Source of the DNA: Ga0077560 sp046330395
GTDB taxonomy: Bacteria > Actinomycetota > Thermoleophilia > Miltoncostaeales > Miltoncostaeaceae
DNA: 64,000 nucleotides
Reading direction: 5' to 3'
Assembly (NCBI GenBank): GCA_046330395.1
Contig: JAXLSS010000004.1
Location: forward strand, 186,001-250,000
Shown: piece by piece, positions 16,753 through 26,067 of the stretch
Numbering within the stretch: position 1 is the stretch's first letter
Layout of the letters: each line of letters begins with the position of its first letter
Notes under the pieces: model-generated
The model's input: the letters and a program-made list of their open reading frames with translations, nothing else
Told to the model about the DNA's origin: nothing
Database searches by the model: none
Made by a program: the position numbers and the translations under genes

Positions 16753-18460
16753 GCCTGCCCGGTCTCCAGGGCCTCAGCGGGGAGTTCGACGACGGGGGCC
16801 GGCACCGCGGGCCCACGGGTGGCCAGGGCGATGGCCACCGGGGCGATGCACACGGCCAGCGTCAGCAGCGCCCACGACAGGATCGGCAGCGCGGTGTGGC
16901 CCAGGGCGAACGCCACCGGCAGCGGCCCGCCCACGGCGAGGGCCCACCAGCCGTGCCGGTGGAACACGCCCAGCCCGTCGGTGGACGCCGCGGCGCCCTT
17001 GGGTGTCACCACGAAGCGGGCGGGCCGCCCCAGCACGCAGTCCACGATGGCCTTGGTGTACACGGGCGCCGCCATGGTGGCCATCAGCAGGCCGCCCACC
17101 CCGGAGCTACCCGCCTGCTCCTGCGCGCTCACGTTGAGCCGCCGGGCCCACAGGAACAGCACCAGCTGCGACGCGGCCACGTCCAGGTACAGCGTTATCC
17201 AGATGCCCACGGGCACCATCAGGCCGGTGGCGCCGGTGAGGGCGTACAGGCCACAGCACAGGACGCCGAGGGGCCATGCGACGCCCACCGACGGGTAGTA
17301 CGTGAGCACCAGGCAGTGGTGCAGGCGCTGCCGCCACGGCAGGCGCGCGATGGTGCGCCACTCCGCCCGCAGGATGTCGTCGGCGCCGCGCGCCCACCGG
17401 TACTGCTGGCTGTAGAAGTCACGCCAGGGCTCCGGGCCCTCGCCCACGGCCAGCTCATCGGGCGTGTACACCCCGCGCCACCCGGCCGCGTTGAGCCGCA
17501 GCCCGGTGAGCGCGTCCTCGGTGATGGAGTCCTGCATCCCGCCGATGGCCTGGATGGCCTCCATGCGCACCAGGTAGTTGGTGCCCACGAACATGGGGCT
17601 GCCCGCCAGGTTGGCCGACCGCTGGATGAGGCTGTGGAACACGAACTGGCAGCTCTCGGCCAGCCGGGCCACCAGGTTGCCGCCGGCGTTGCCGTAGGTC
17701 TGGGGTGCCACCACGTAACCCACGGCGGGGTCACGCAGGAAGCCCAGCATCCGCTCCAGGAACTCCGGCCGGGGCGCGTGGTCGGGGTCGACGCCGGCGA
17801 ACACGTCGTAGGCCACGCCGTCCTCGGCCACGTGGTCGAGGAAGGCGTTGATGTTGCCGTGCTTGGTGCGGCGGGCGTTGCGGCCGCCCTCCAGATTCCA
17901 CCGCTCCACCCCGGCGCGGGTGAAGTGGTGCGCGCCCAGCTCCTCGCACAGCGCGCGCACCGCCGGGTCGTCCCCTCGTCCAGCACCCACGCGTCCACCG
18001 CGCCGACCGCGGCGTAGCGCTGGTCACGCATGCCGGCGACCGTGCGGCGCAGCAGCCCGATGTCCTCGCTGGCGGGCACGAAGGTGGTGACGAAGGCGAT
18101 GCGCAGCCCCTGGGGCGGCAGCACGGGGAGGGGGTCGCGCACCCGCAGCGCCGCGCGGCCCAGCACGTAGAAGTTGCGGAACGACAGGAGCGTCACCAGC
18201 AGCGCCAGCGCGGCCGCCGCCACGTTCAGCGCCACCGACGCCTCGGCGGTGCCGCGGCCCGACGCCGGCCAGTGCGCCGGCTGGAACAGGAACGCGATCA
18301 CCCCGGCGGCCAGCAGCGGGGCGAACACCCCCAGGAACGCCTCCACCAGCGGCACGCTGCCCGGTGGGCGCCGGAACACGACGCGGTACGGCTCGTCAGG
18401 CGAGGCGAGGGGCCCGGCCAGCGCGCGGTGGTCGCGTGGGCCCGAGGTGGTGTCCGGCAC
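16749..18460 (-). CDS. cslA: CslA-like family 2 polysaccharide synthase, frameshifted
   Basis: A processive beta-glycan synthase of about 570 residues. Two N-terminal helices are followed by the GT2 core with GVDPDHAPRPEF (metal DxD), the acceptor motif SITEDALTG and QQYRWARG (QxxRW), then at least five C-terminal helices. Translation begins at GTG 18460. Near 17974 the frame changes once: VDAWVLDEG continues as DDPAVRALCEELG in the next frame, one base appearing to be missing in a GGGG run. All catalytic motifs lie downstream of the break. The coupled glxA-like gene indicates a cellulose-like or chitin-like surface glycan exported and oxidised outside the cell, by analogy with Streptomyces hyphal tips. 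Confidence 0.88.
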
Positions 18461-18661
18461 GCCGACGACTCTGCATCCGCCGCGGGTCGCGCGTCATTGG
18501 ACGGAGGGCCAGTTCGGGGGACCGCGGAGCACGCCGGAAGTAGAGTCCGGTGACTTCCGGGGCTCGGCGCGTGCGGCTCGCCGGTGAGAGCACGGCGGTG
18601 AATGGGCGGTTATTTGCGGCGATGACGATTGCCATGGGCCTTTCCGCGGTAACCCGGGCCG

Positions 18662-19042
18662 TCAGAGCCCGGTCTCCCACGGCTCCGGGAGGATCTCCCC
18701 GTTCTCCATGGTCTGGCGACCCGGGACCTCGTGCAGCCAGATGGCGTAGTCGGTGAGCGGTTCGCCGGTCACTCCCGCCCAGGCGGCGCCCAGGCGCAGC
18801 AGCAGTTCCCGCTTCACCTCGGGGGTGCGGCCAGGCCGGATGAGGCCCACCAGCCGTGCGGTGTCCACGGCGCGGCCTCCGACGAACACCGTGTCGGTGC
18901 CCACGGCGATGAAGGCGCAGTTGACGTACCCGGCCGGGGCGCCGGTCACGGCCACGTGGGCCTCGGTCACGGCGGTGGCGACCGCGGCCTTGTGCCGGAG
19001 TGTCGCGCCCCCCTCGGGGACCAGGAATTGGTAGTACGGCAT
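18662..19042 (-). CDS. tautomerase family protein
   Basis: After removal of Met the protein starts PYYQFLVPEGG, supplying the catalytic N-terminal proline of the 4-oxalocrotonate tautomerase/MIF superfamily. The 126 residues contain two beta-alpha-beta units (HKAAVATAVTEAHVAVTGAP and RPGRTPEVKRELLLRLGAAW), the usual double layout in which a second unit begins about residue 60. CAFIAVGTDTVFVGG is the central strand. Family members tautomerise or dehalogenate small acids; the substrate is not inferable. It stands alone, downstream of the trypsin/VWA gene on the same strand. Confidence 0.8.
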   Translation of the reverse strand: MPYYQFLVPEGGATLRHKAAVATAVTEAHVAVTGAPAGYVNCAFIAVGTDTVFVGGRAVDTARLVGLIRPGRTPEVKRELLLRLGAAWAGVTGEPLTDYAIWLHEVPGRQTMENGEILPEPWETGL

Positions 19043-19134
19043 GGCGTGCTCCGAGTTCGCGTGTGGTGGGGGCGGCGGCCGCCGCCCCCCACCGATCCTC
19101 GCGCACACGCCGGTGCGCCCCTCAAGGGCGTCCG

Positions 19135-22062
19135 CTACGGCGCGGCGAGCACGATCAGCAACACCAGCGCGAGCACCACGAGCACCGCCACGAGCAACCA
19201 GCACCGCCGGCACCGCCCGCCCGACGCCCCGCCGCCGGACGGCGGGGTGATCGTGACCGGGGGCCGCCCGGGCTGGCCCACCACCACGCCGGGCGGTCCG
19301 CCGGCAGGTGACCACGCAACCGGCACGGTGTACGAGCCGTCCCCGTTGTCCACGACGGGGCCGGTCACCGTGGTGCCGCCCGCGCCGGTGACGGTCGCGG
19401 CATCGGGGCGTCCCGGGCCGAGCATGTTGCCGAAGCGGTCCTGCGGCACGATCGTGACCGTGCCCGTGTGGGCGCCGCCCGGCTGCGGTCCACCGTCGGC
19501 AACCGTCACCGCCGAATGCCCGGGGTCGATGCCGACGTCCACGAACAGCGTCGCGAGCAGTTCGCGCCGGCCGCAGCCGCCGCCGTAGGTCGCCTGGAAG
19601 TGGAGCTGGTAGTGCCCGTCCACGGTGAGATCGGTGAGCTCGCGGCCCATCAGGGCCGAGGCCTCGAACGCCCCGAAGGTGGACTCGGGGCCGTCGGACA
19701 GCGCCAGCGTCTGGGTGCTGGTGGGGATGAGCGGCCCGGCGGTGCGGCCCGCCAACGCCATGGCCGTCGACTGGCGAGCGGGGATGGTGTCACCCGAGGC
19801 GTCGGTGGGCGCACCCAGCCGCTCCCTGCTGAGCAACGTGCCGAGCGATGCCGTGGGCCGCGTGAGCGTGAGGTCGATGGCGACGTCGTCCGGCCACCCG
19901 CCGTCGTCCTGGCGCAGCCGCACCGCGGGGTTGAACGTGTCGCCGGTGTAGACGCGCCATTCGGGGCGATGGCGTTCCAGCCTCGGCCCGCCGCCCGCGA
20001 TGACGTTCACGAAGTACCGCAGGGCCGGTGCCGGCGGGGCGAGCTCCCCGCCGCTTCCGGGCCGGAAGGGGGTGACCGTCCACGTCCCGCTGCGCTCCCC
20101 GTCGTGCGGCAGCGGCACGCGCAGGAACGTCCAGGTCCTGCCCGTGTCGGCCTCCACACCGGGCGTGGCCGCGGTGACGGTCACGCCGGCCGGCGTGGTC
20201 ACCGCGACGGCCAGCTGCCCACCGGGGTCGTCCCAGCCGATCACGACGGTGACGGCGTCCTCCCCGCACACCGGGAACGCCTGCGGCGTGCCGGTGGACA
20301 CGTCGGCGGGCAGCACGTACTCCGGGTCGCTGATGATGCCGGCCTCGAAGATGTTGCCGAAGGCGTGGGAGAAGAACTTCTCGAGGGCCAGGCCGCTCTC
20401 CGCGCGGGTGAACTGGCCGTTGTGGGAACCGGCCAGCGATGCCAGCAGCGCCCCGTCGATGTTGGCGTCGGTTCCGAAACCGATGGCGTGCACGTCGATG
20501 CCGGCCAGCGATCCGGCCACGTCGCCAACCCACGGCGGGGTGTTCTGCATGCCGTCGGTGAGCAGCAGGATGGCGCGGGGGTTGGCCCCGGGGGCGGGGA
20601 ACTGCTGCCGGGCGCGTTCCAGCCCGTCGCCGATGCTGGTGGCACCACCGGGCACCAGACCGCCGATGAGCCCGCCCGCGAAGGGCGGCGCGCCAAGCAG
20701 GGTGAGCTTGTGCGCCGGATCGACAGACTGGATGGCGAAGTCGGTGGGGTTGGTGGCGCCGGTGCTGAACGACGTGAGGCCGACGCGGTTGCCCACCGAC
20801 GACTTCACCAGCTGCACGAACAGCGACGCGGCATCGCGCGCGGCGTCGATCTTCGCGCGACCCGCGGCGTCGGGTTCGGTCATGCTGCCCGACCGGTCGA
20901 ACACCACCATGACGTCGCGCGTCACCGGCGGCGGCGGGGCGGGCGCGATGGCCTTCAGGATGGTCGCGGTGGGGAAGTAGATCAACGGGAAGGCGCCTCC
21001 GGTCCCCCGGCCGCACGGGTTGCCGGTGGACAGCACTCCCACGATCCGGCCGGCGGTGTCGAACAGCCCCGATCCGGAGCTGCCGCCGGACACGTGGAAG
21101 TCGGACGGCACGTTGATCGACGTGGCGCCGCTGCCGGTCACCGAGGAGAAGCCGGGGTGAGGCACGGACAGCTTCTTGGGTGCGCCGTTGGGGTGGTGCA
21201 CGCCGAACACGGATTCGCCCACGCCCGGGATGTCGGGTCGCATCTGCACCACCGGGATGCCCATCGGCGCCTCGGCCAGGCGGAGCAGGCTGAAGTCGCC
21301 CACGCCGTCGTTGTGGTGCGACAGCACCTCCACCACCTTGATGAACTTCGCGTCGTACCCGGCGGGGCGGGCGCCGTTGCATTCCACCCGGTAGTCGAAC
21401 GTGACCGAGCTGCCGAGCGCCTGATCCGGGGTGTGGCAATGCCCGGCCGTGAGGACCTTGTCCGTGTCCACCAGCGTCACCGAGCAGGTGGAGACGTCGG
21501 GACCCTCCACCGACATGATCATCCCCACGCTGCGCGCGACGCGCGTGCGCACGTCGCCGGGGGCGGTCACGCACGCCACGTTCTCCCAGTTGGGCGGCGG
21601 GGCGCAGAACCAGAAGTCGTCGTACTGCGGCTCGGTGTAGGTGGGGTCCGGCAGGAACGGATCACAGTTGGAGACGCTGTTATGCCCGGGCTGGCCGGCG
21701 TGACGCTCCCCGCGGCCGTACTGGTCGAGGGTGACTCCACCGGCGGTGGTGGCGGCCGCGACGTAGCGGATCGGAACGAGGGCACCGGCGAGTTTGTGGA
21801 TGTTGACGGGCCGCGTCCAGAACGTGCCGCCGTCGGCGGAGGTGAACACATCCGTCCCGTAGCCCAGGTCGACCTCCAACCGGTTTCCCACAGGCAGGTT
21901 GACCGCGTTGAAGTGGAGGATCACCAGCTTGGTTCCCGTCGGCGCGGGCGTGTGCGCGAAATCCAGGGCCCACACCCCCGGGCCGGTGGCGGGCGCTCCG
22001 GTGTCCGGCCCGATCCGGATCGCGGGTGCGACGGTCTGCACCGTTCCCGTGATGTGTGACAT
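19135..22062 (-). CDS. trypsin-like serine protease fused to VWA domain with C-terminal membrane anchor
   Basis: A 975-residue protein beginning at ATG 22062 (GGAGGG nine bases upstream). A chymotrypsin-fold protease spans about residues 170-370: His in LTAGHC (about 208), Asp in GDFSLLRLAEA, Ser in SGGSSGSGLFD (about 328). A von Willebrand A domain follows with a full MIDAS: DRSGSMT (about 392), Thr in GGATSIGDG, Asp in LLTDGMQNTP. Beta domains fill residues 600-930, and a single helix (CWLLVAVLVVLALVLLIVLA) ends the chain after a Cys/Arg cluster. No N-terminal signal peptide is visible, which is odd for an exported protease; the C-terminal helix may be the only membrane signal. The substrate or partner is unknown. 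Confidence 0.9.
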   Translation of the reverse strand: MSHITGTVQTVAPAIRIGPDTGAPATGPGVWALDFAHTPAPTGTKLVILHFNAVNLPVGNRLEVDLGYGTDVFTSADGGTFWTRPVNIHKLAGALVPIRYVAAATTAGGVTLDQYGRGERHAGQPGHNSVSNCDPFLPDPTYTEPQYDDFWFCAPPPNWENVACVTAPGDVRTRVARSVGMIMSVEGPDVSTCSVTLVDTDKVLTAGHCHTPDQALGSSVTFDYRVECNGARPAGYDAKFIKVVEVLSHHNDGVGDFSLLRLAEAPMGIPVVQMRPDIPGVGESVFGVHHPNGAPKKLSVPHPGFSSVTGSGATSINVPSDFHVSGGSSGSGLFDTAGRIVGVLSTGNPCGRGTGGAFPLIYFPTATILKAIAPAPPPPVTRDVMVVFDRSGSMTEPDAAGRAKIDAARDAASLFVQLVKSSVGNRVGLTSFSTGATNPTDFAIQSVDPAHKLTLLGAPPFAGGLIGGLVPGGATSIGDGLERARQQFPAPGANPRAILLLTDGMQNTPPWVGDVAGSLAGIDVHAIGFGTDANIDGALLASLAGSHNGQFTRAESGLALEKFFSHAFGNIFEAGIISDPEYVLPADVSTGTPQAFPVCGEDAVTVVIGWDDPGGQLAVAVTTPAGVTVTAATPGVEADTGRTWTFLRVPLPHDGERSGTWTVTPFRPGSGGELAPPAPALRYFVNVIAGGGPRLERHRPEWRVYTGDTFNPAVRLRQDDGGWPDDVAIDLTLTRPTASLGTLLSRERLGAPTDASGDTIPARQSTAMALAGRTAGPLIPTSTQTLALSDGPESTFGAFEASALMGRELTDLTVDGHYQLHFQATYGGGCGRRELLATLFVDVGIDPGHSAVTVADGGPQPGGAHTGTVTIVPQDRFGNMLGPGRPDAATVTGAGGTTVTGPVVDNGDGSYTVPVAWSPAGGPPGVVVGQPGRPPVTITPPSGGGASGGRCRRCWLLVAVLVVLALVLLIVLAAP

Positions 22063-22209
22063 CCAGCGGCCCTCCGCATCATGTGTCCCCGGCCGGTGCG
22101 GCGCGGGCTCGTACACGCGATGAGGCCTCAACCCGGCGTGCTGATACAGCGGCCCTCGGTCGCGGGCCAGGTGACGCCCGCGCGTCGGGCCCGGGTCTCG
22201 GTTGACGAC

Positions 22210-22530
22210 CTAGTGGGACCCCAGGAGGAACGCCGCGGCGATCGTGGCCGCGATCGAGGCGGCCGTGAACGCCGCCAGGCAGACGAGCACGATCGTCACG
22301 GGCCACTGACGCGGTCGCCACAGGCAATGGGCCGCCAGGGCGACACCCAGCAGGCACACGCCCACGCCCGGAGCCATGCCCCGGCGCGACACGGTGGTCG
22401 CATCGGCCCACCAAATCATCAGCGCCGCCCCCGTCACCATCAGCAGCGCCCAGGCCACGCCCAGCACCCGGACGATGCCGTCCAGCCCTGACGGCTCGTT
22501 CACGGCCCTGCCTTCGGTGATGTCCGTCAT
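22210..22530 (-). CDS. small membrane protein (106 aa, three or four helices)
   Basis: Helices at about residues 20-40 (VLGVAWALLMVTGAALMIWW), 52-70 (APGVGVCLLGVALAAHCLW) and 77-102 (VTIVLVCLAAFTAASIAATI). The start ATG 22530 faces the start of the DUF6159 gene only two bases away, so control signals lie within coding sequence or the plus-strand start is further downstream. No family is recognised. Confidence 0.7.
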   Translation of the reverse strand: MTDITEGRAVNEPSGLDGIVRVLGVAWALLMVTGAALMIWWADATTVSRRGMAPGVGVCLLGVALAAHCLWRPRQWPVTIVLVCLAAFTAASIAATIAAAFLLGSH

Positions 22531-22532
22531 GC

Positions 22533-23453
22533 GTGACTCCGCGATTGACGCACGCTTTCACGCTTGTCAGCATTCTGCATGATCTGGCGATTCGACGATG
22601 CGGGTGGGCGATCCGCAGGCTTGGCGCGGGGTGGGACCTGGCATTCGCATCGTGGCGGCTGATCCGGGCGCACCGCCGGTTGCTGATCCTCCCGTGCATT
22701 TCACTGTCCGCGTGGGTGGCGGTGGCCGCCATCATCCTCGGGCCCCTCGGCGGGCTGTCCCGCCTGGGGCACGGCAACTGGAGCGTTGGCATCGCCATCG
22801 CGATGGTGGTGTTCAGCTTCCCCCTGTCCCTGGTGGGCACGTTCTTCGGCGTCGCGTTCGTGTCGCAGGCCGCCGCGCTGGTGGACGGTCACCCCGCCTC
22901 GGTGCGCCGGGGCCTGGCGGTTGCCTGGTCCCGGCGCGACGCCATCGCGTGGTGGGCGCTGGTGTCCTCCGTGGTCGGCACCGCCATCCAATGGATCTCG
23001 CGGCTGCCCGGGGGTGATGCGCTGGCCGGGCTGCTGGAACGGGTGCTCTCGGCCGCGTGGGCCCTGGCCACCGTCTTCGCGCTCCCGGTGCTGGCCCTTG
23101 AGGGCAGCACGCCGGTGGACACCGTGCGGCGATCGGTGGCCGTGCTGCGCGCGCGGTGGGGTGAGGACATCGGCGGCGCCCTCGCCACGGGCGTCATGGG
23201 GATGATCACCATCGGCGTGCCGGCCGCCATCGCGGCCGCCGGCTACGGGCTCACCCGCTTGCACCATGCCGTGGCGGGCAGCGTGCTGCTGGGGTGCGGC
23301 CTGGTGATGCTGGCCGTCGGTTGGGTGCTGCAGAGCGCCATCGACGACCTGTTCACCCTGGTGCTGTACCGGCACGCCACCGGCGCCGTCCTGCCCGCGG
23401 GGTTCAACGATGCCGACGTGCAGGCCGGGCTGCGCATCAGCACCAAGGACTGA
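22533..23453 (+). CDS. DUF6159-like integral membrane protein
   Basis: About 306 residues with a cytoplasmic N-terminus (GWDLAFASWRLIRAHRRLLI) running into six or so membrane helices arranged in pairs, the layout seen in DUF6159 proteins. Charged loops include LEGSTPVDTVRRSVAVLRARWGED, also characteristic. GTG 22533 is the furthest start; TTG 22545 is possible, and no later in-frame ATG or GTG precedes the conserved GWDLA segment. Function of the family is unknown. Confidence 0.8.
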   Translation: MTPRLTHAFTLVSILHDLAIRRCGWAIRRLGAGWDLAFASWRLIRAHRRLLILPCISLSAWVAVAAIILGPLGGLSRLGHGNWSVGIAIAMVVFSFPLSLVGTFFGVAFVSQAAALVDGHPASVRRGLAVAWSRRDAIAWWALVSSVVGTAIQWISRLPGGDALAGLLERVLSAAWALATVFALPVLALEGSTPVDTVRRSVAVLRARWGEDIGGALATGVMGMITIGVPAAIAAAGYGLTRLHHAVAGSVLLGCGLVMLAVGWVLQSAIDDLFTLVLYRHATGAVLPAGFNDADVQAGLRISTKD

Positions 23454-23569
23454 CCGGCCCGGGTGGCGCCTGAGGGCGCTTTCGGGTTCGCACGGTTCCG
23501 TATTCGGCTGATCCCGATGCCCATCGCGCCCAGGCAGATGAGGCTTCGGGAGGTTCCTTCCGAGGAGGC

Positions 23570-25036
23570 GTGATGATGCGGCGTGCGGCCCTGCTGGGGA
23601 TCGTCGCGACGGTCCTGGCGGGATGCGGGGGATCCGGTGATACGCCGCCCGCGACGGTGGTGCCGTCCGAGCCGGTTTCCACCCTGCTTCAGCCCACGGA
23701 GAACGAGGGGGCGCTGATCGACTGGGTGGTCGGCGGCGCCCGCCTGACCTCCAGGACAGGGAATCAGATCGACCTGGCGGCGCCCGCGATGGCCGCGTAC
23801 TTCGGCGACCTCGCGCCGCGCGCGACGGTGTCGCCCGGCGAGCGGTTCCTGGCCTACAGCACCGGCACCGACGCCGCCGCGTTGCGGGTGCACCTCCGTG
23901 ACCTGCGCACCGGACGCGAACGGATGCTGGAACCGGGCACCACCGGTGCGGCGTGGCGCGCCGACGGGGCGCTGGCCTATTTCCGCAACGACGGGCGCAC
24001 CGGGCGGCTGCGCGGTCACCTGTACGTGCGACGCGTCACCGGCACCCGGCTGGGGACGCCCGTGCGGTGGACACGGACGACCGGCACGTACTTCCCGTTC
24101 GGCTGGGCCGGAGCGCGCCTGGTGTACATCGGGATGGGGGAGGGGGAGTACGTGCAGTCGTTCGTGGCCGACGCGCCGGGAACGGCGCGCAAGCTGGGCG
24201 ACGGTGCGCCCATCGCCATCTCACCCGACGGGGCGCGCGCGTTGGTGTTCGCGGGCGGCGACGGCTCGGGCCGCGACCTGCTGCTGGTGGACCTGGCCAC
24301 CGGGCGATCCAATGGCCGGCTGCGGACGGCGCCGCTGACCGCCGGCGATTGGCAGCGGGAGCTGGTGGTGGCCGGCGGGGCCAACGCGGTGGAGGTCCTG
24401 CGGGTCCACGGGGACCGCATCACGCCGGTTCGGCGCATCCGCCTGGGGAGTTGGCACGCCTCCGAGCCGCGTTTCGTGGGCACCCGTCTGCGACGCGTCG
24501 TGGTGAGCTCCGCATACGGGGATGGCGCGCGGGCGCGGCTGACCGCCTGCGTCGTGGCGACGGGGCGCTGCCGATCCTCCTCCGCCACCACCGGACTGGA
24601 CCAGCCGCACGCGGTGTTCGGTCAGAGCGTGGCGTCCCCGACGCTCCCCGTCCCGGCCGACGGCCGCCACTTCGGGTTCATCCGTTCCCTGGAGGACCGG
24701 GAGGGCACGTTGACCGCCGTGTTCGACCCGGCCCAATGGCTCACCGGCGCCGCGGCACAGCGGGCCGCCCGCGCGGATGCCGACGAGGTGGCAAACGACT
24801 ACTACATCCACAATGAGGACCGCTCGACGATGCGCCTGCCGGTGGCCGCCGGCGCGACGGTGACCATCGTGACCCCCACCTCCATGGCCGGGCGGCCGTC
24901 CACGCTAGGGCACCTGGTGCGCACGTTCAGCGGTGGGCGCCCCGGTGGCACGCTCCGGCAGGGCCCGGGATCCGCCTACTGGCTCACCGTGCGGGGCGGC
25001 ACCGTGACGTCCATCAAGGAGCAATACCGGCCATGA
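23570..25036 (+). CDS. lipoprotein with TolB-like beta-propeller
   Basis: A lipoprotein signal with lipobox VLAGC at residues 16-20, after three alternative starts (GTG 23570, ATG 23573, ATG 23576) behind GAGGAGG. The body has propeller strands such as GERFLAYSTGTD, GAAWRADGALAYFRND, IAISPDGARALVFAGG and SEPRFVGTRLRRVVV, resembling TolB/WD40-like sensors. The C-terminus carries a module I have seen described in actinobacterial lipoproteins: a FDPAQWLTG helix, NDYYIHNEDRSTMRLPVAAG and a final YWLTVRGGTVTSIKEQYRP. It likely sits outside the membrane; ligand unknown. The last four bases overlap the next gene (ATGA). Confidence 0.88.
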   Translation: MMMRRAALLGIVATVLAGCGGSGDTPPATVVPSEPVSTLLQPTENEGALIDWVVGGARLTSRTGNQIDLAAPAMAAYFGDLAPRATVSPGERFLAYSTGTDAAALRVHLRDLRTGRERMLEPGTTGAAWRADGALAYFRNDGRTGRLRGHLYVRRVTGTRLGTPVRWTRTTGTYFPFGWAGARLVYIGMGEGEYVQSFVADAPGTARKLGDGAPIAISPDGARALVFAGGDGSGRDLLLVDLATGRSNGRLRTAPLTAGDWQRELVVAGGANAVEVLRVHGDRITPVRRIRLGSWHASEPRFVGTRLRRVVVSSAYGDGARARLTACVVATGRCRSSSATTGLDQPHAVFGQSVASPTLPVPADGRHFGFIRSLEDREGTLTAVFDPAQWLTGAAAQRAARADADEVANDYYIHNEDRSTMRLPVAAGATVTIVTPTSMAGRPSTLGHLVRTFSGGRPGGTLRQGPGSAYWLTVRGGTVTSIKEQYRP

Positions 25037-25470
25037 CCGCTTCGGTATGTACTGTCCGTACCGGTACAAGTATGTCGCTCATGATGCTGGGGGCGATGTG
25101 CGCGATGTGTCTCTGCGCCGTCGCGGCCGGGGACGCGGTGACCCCGGCGCCGAGCCTGCACGTGGCTCCGAACCCGGCCATGGTGGGCGCGGCGGTAACG
25201 GCGCGCGGAGTGGTCGCAGCCGGGGCGGCGTGTCCCCGCGTGCGCCTCACCGTGGCCCGGCAGGCGGGTGGCGCGGCGGCCGTGGTGCGTGTGCGGGCCC
25301 CGCGCGCCGGCGCCTACGCCATCACCTTCCGGGCGCCCGCCGTGGCGCTGCCCACCGATCCCGCCGCGGTGGCCACCCGCCTGGTGGTGCGCGTGTGGTG
25401 CGTCGGCGCCCGTTCCCCGCGCGCCGTGACGCGCGCCCGGGGCCTGGTGCTGCGGATCACGCGGGAGTGA
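25033..25470 (+). CDS. secreted Ig-like small protein
   Basis: Begins with ATG overlapping the stop of the preceding lipoprotein gene (ATGA), so it is translationally coupled. A hydrophobic N-terminal segment with several Cys (LMMLGAMCAMCLCAVAAGDA) acts as signal peptide or anchor. The rest (about 110 residues) is a beta sandwich: SLHVAPNPAMVGAAVTARG, VRVRAPRAGAYAITFRAP and TRLVVRVWCVG. It probably works with the upstream lipoprotein outside the cell. The family is not recognised. Confidence 0.65.
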   Translation: MTASVCTVRTGTSMSLMMLGAMCAMCLCAVAAGDAVTPAPSLHVAPNPAMVGAAVTARGVVAAGAACPRVRLTVARQAGGAAAVVRVRAPRAGAYAITFRAPAVALPTDPAAVATRLVVRVWCVGARSPRAVTRARGLVLRITRE

Positions 25471-25625
25471 CTCCACAGCTGGTCCGCTCCCGCGGTGGTG
25501 CTGCTGGGCGCGGGGGCGTGGGGCCTCACCCGGGCACCGGCGCATGGGCGGCGCGACGGTGCCGGGCGGGGCCCCGGGGCGGGCGATCCGTGAGGACGGC
25601 GCTGCCGGGCCGGGGGCGACGGCCC

Positions 25626-25994
25626 CTAGCGGGCCACCTTCAGGACGCCCTTCATGAAGGGGTGCACCTGGCAGTGGTAGTGGTAGGTGCCCACGGTCTT
25701 CGGCGCCACCAGCGTGAAGCTCCCGGTGGACGGGGCACCGGACCGGAACCCCGGCAGCTTCGCCGTGCGCGCCGCGACCGCGTTGTGCGGTGCGCCGTCG
25801 ACGCTCTTGAAGTGCACCTTCGCGCCCGGCCGCACCGTGACGGTGCCGGGGGCGAAGCCGTGCGAGGCGTCCGTCTTCGCCGCGATGGGCCGCGCGGCGC
25901 TGCCCGGGGCGCTCGCCGCCAGGGCGGCGCCACCGGCGGTGATGGACACCGCGGCCACGAGGAGGGAACCGGTGAGCACGCGTGCACGGCGCAT
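25626..25994 (-). CDS. cupredoxin / plastocyanin-like copper protein
   Basis: Starts at ATG 25994 (AAGGAG six bases upstream) with signal peptide RVLTGSLLVAAVSITAGGAA. The type 1 copper ligands are His in DGAPHNAVAAR and the Cys-His-Met set in YHYHCQVHPFMKGVLKV, the order seen in amicyanin and plastocyanin relatives. KTDASHGFAPGTVTVRPGAKV is the usual N-terminal strand pair. It is an exported one-electron carrier or copper-binding protein. It faces the preceding exported-protein gene with about 150 bases of G/C-rich intergenic sequence between. Confidence 0.88.
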   Translation of the reverse strand: MRRARVLTGSLLVAAVSITAGGAALAASAPGSAARPIAAKTDASHGFAPGTVTVRPGAKVHFKSVDGAPHNAVAARTAKLPGFRSGAPSTGSFTLVAPKTVGTYHYHCQVHPFMKGVLKVAR

Positions 25995-26067
25995 GTGGGA
26001 CTCCTTCACGGGGAACTCGGTCGTCTGTCACACGGCCCCGCGCGCCGTTCGGTTCACCGCCGGGGGC

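Noticed and set aside
19468..22059. 863-codon plus-strand frame
   Set aside because: Antisense to the protease-VWA gene, whose triad and MIDAS motifs make the minus strand certain. The plus frame has only composition-driven repeats.
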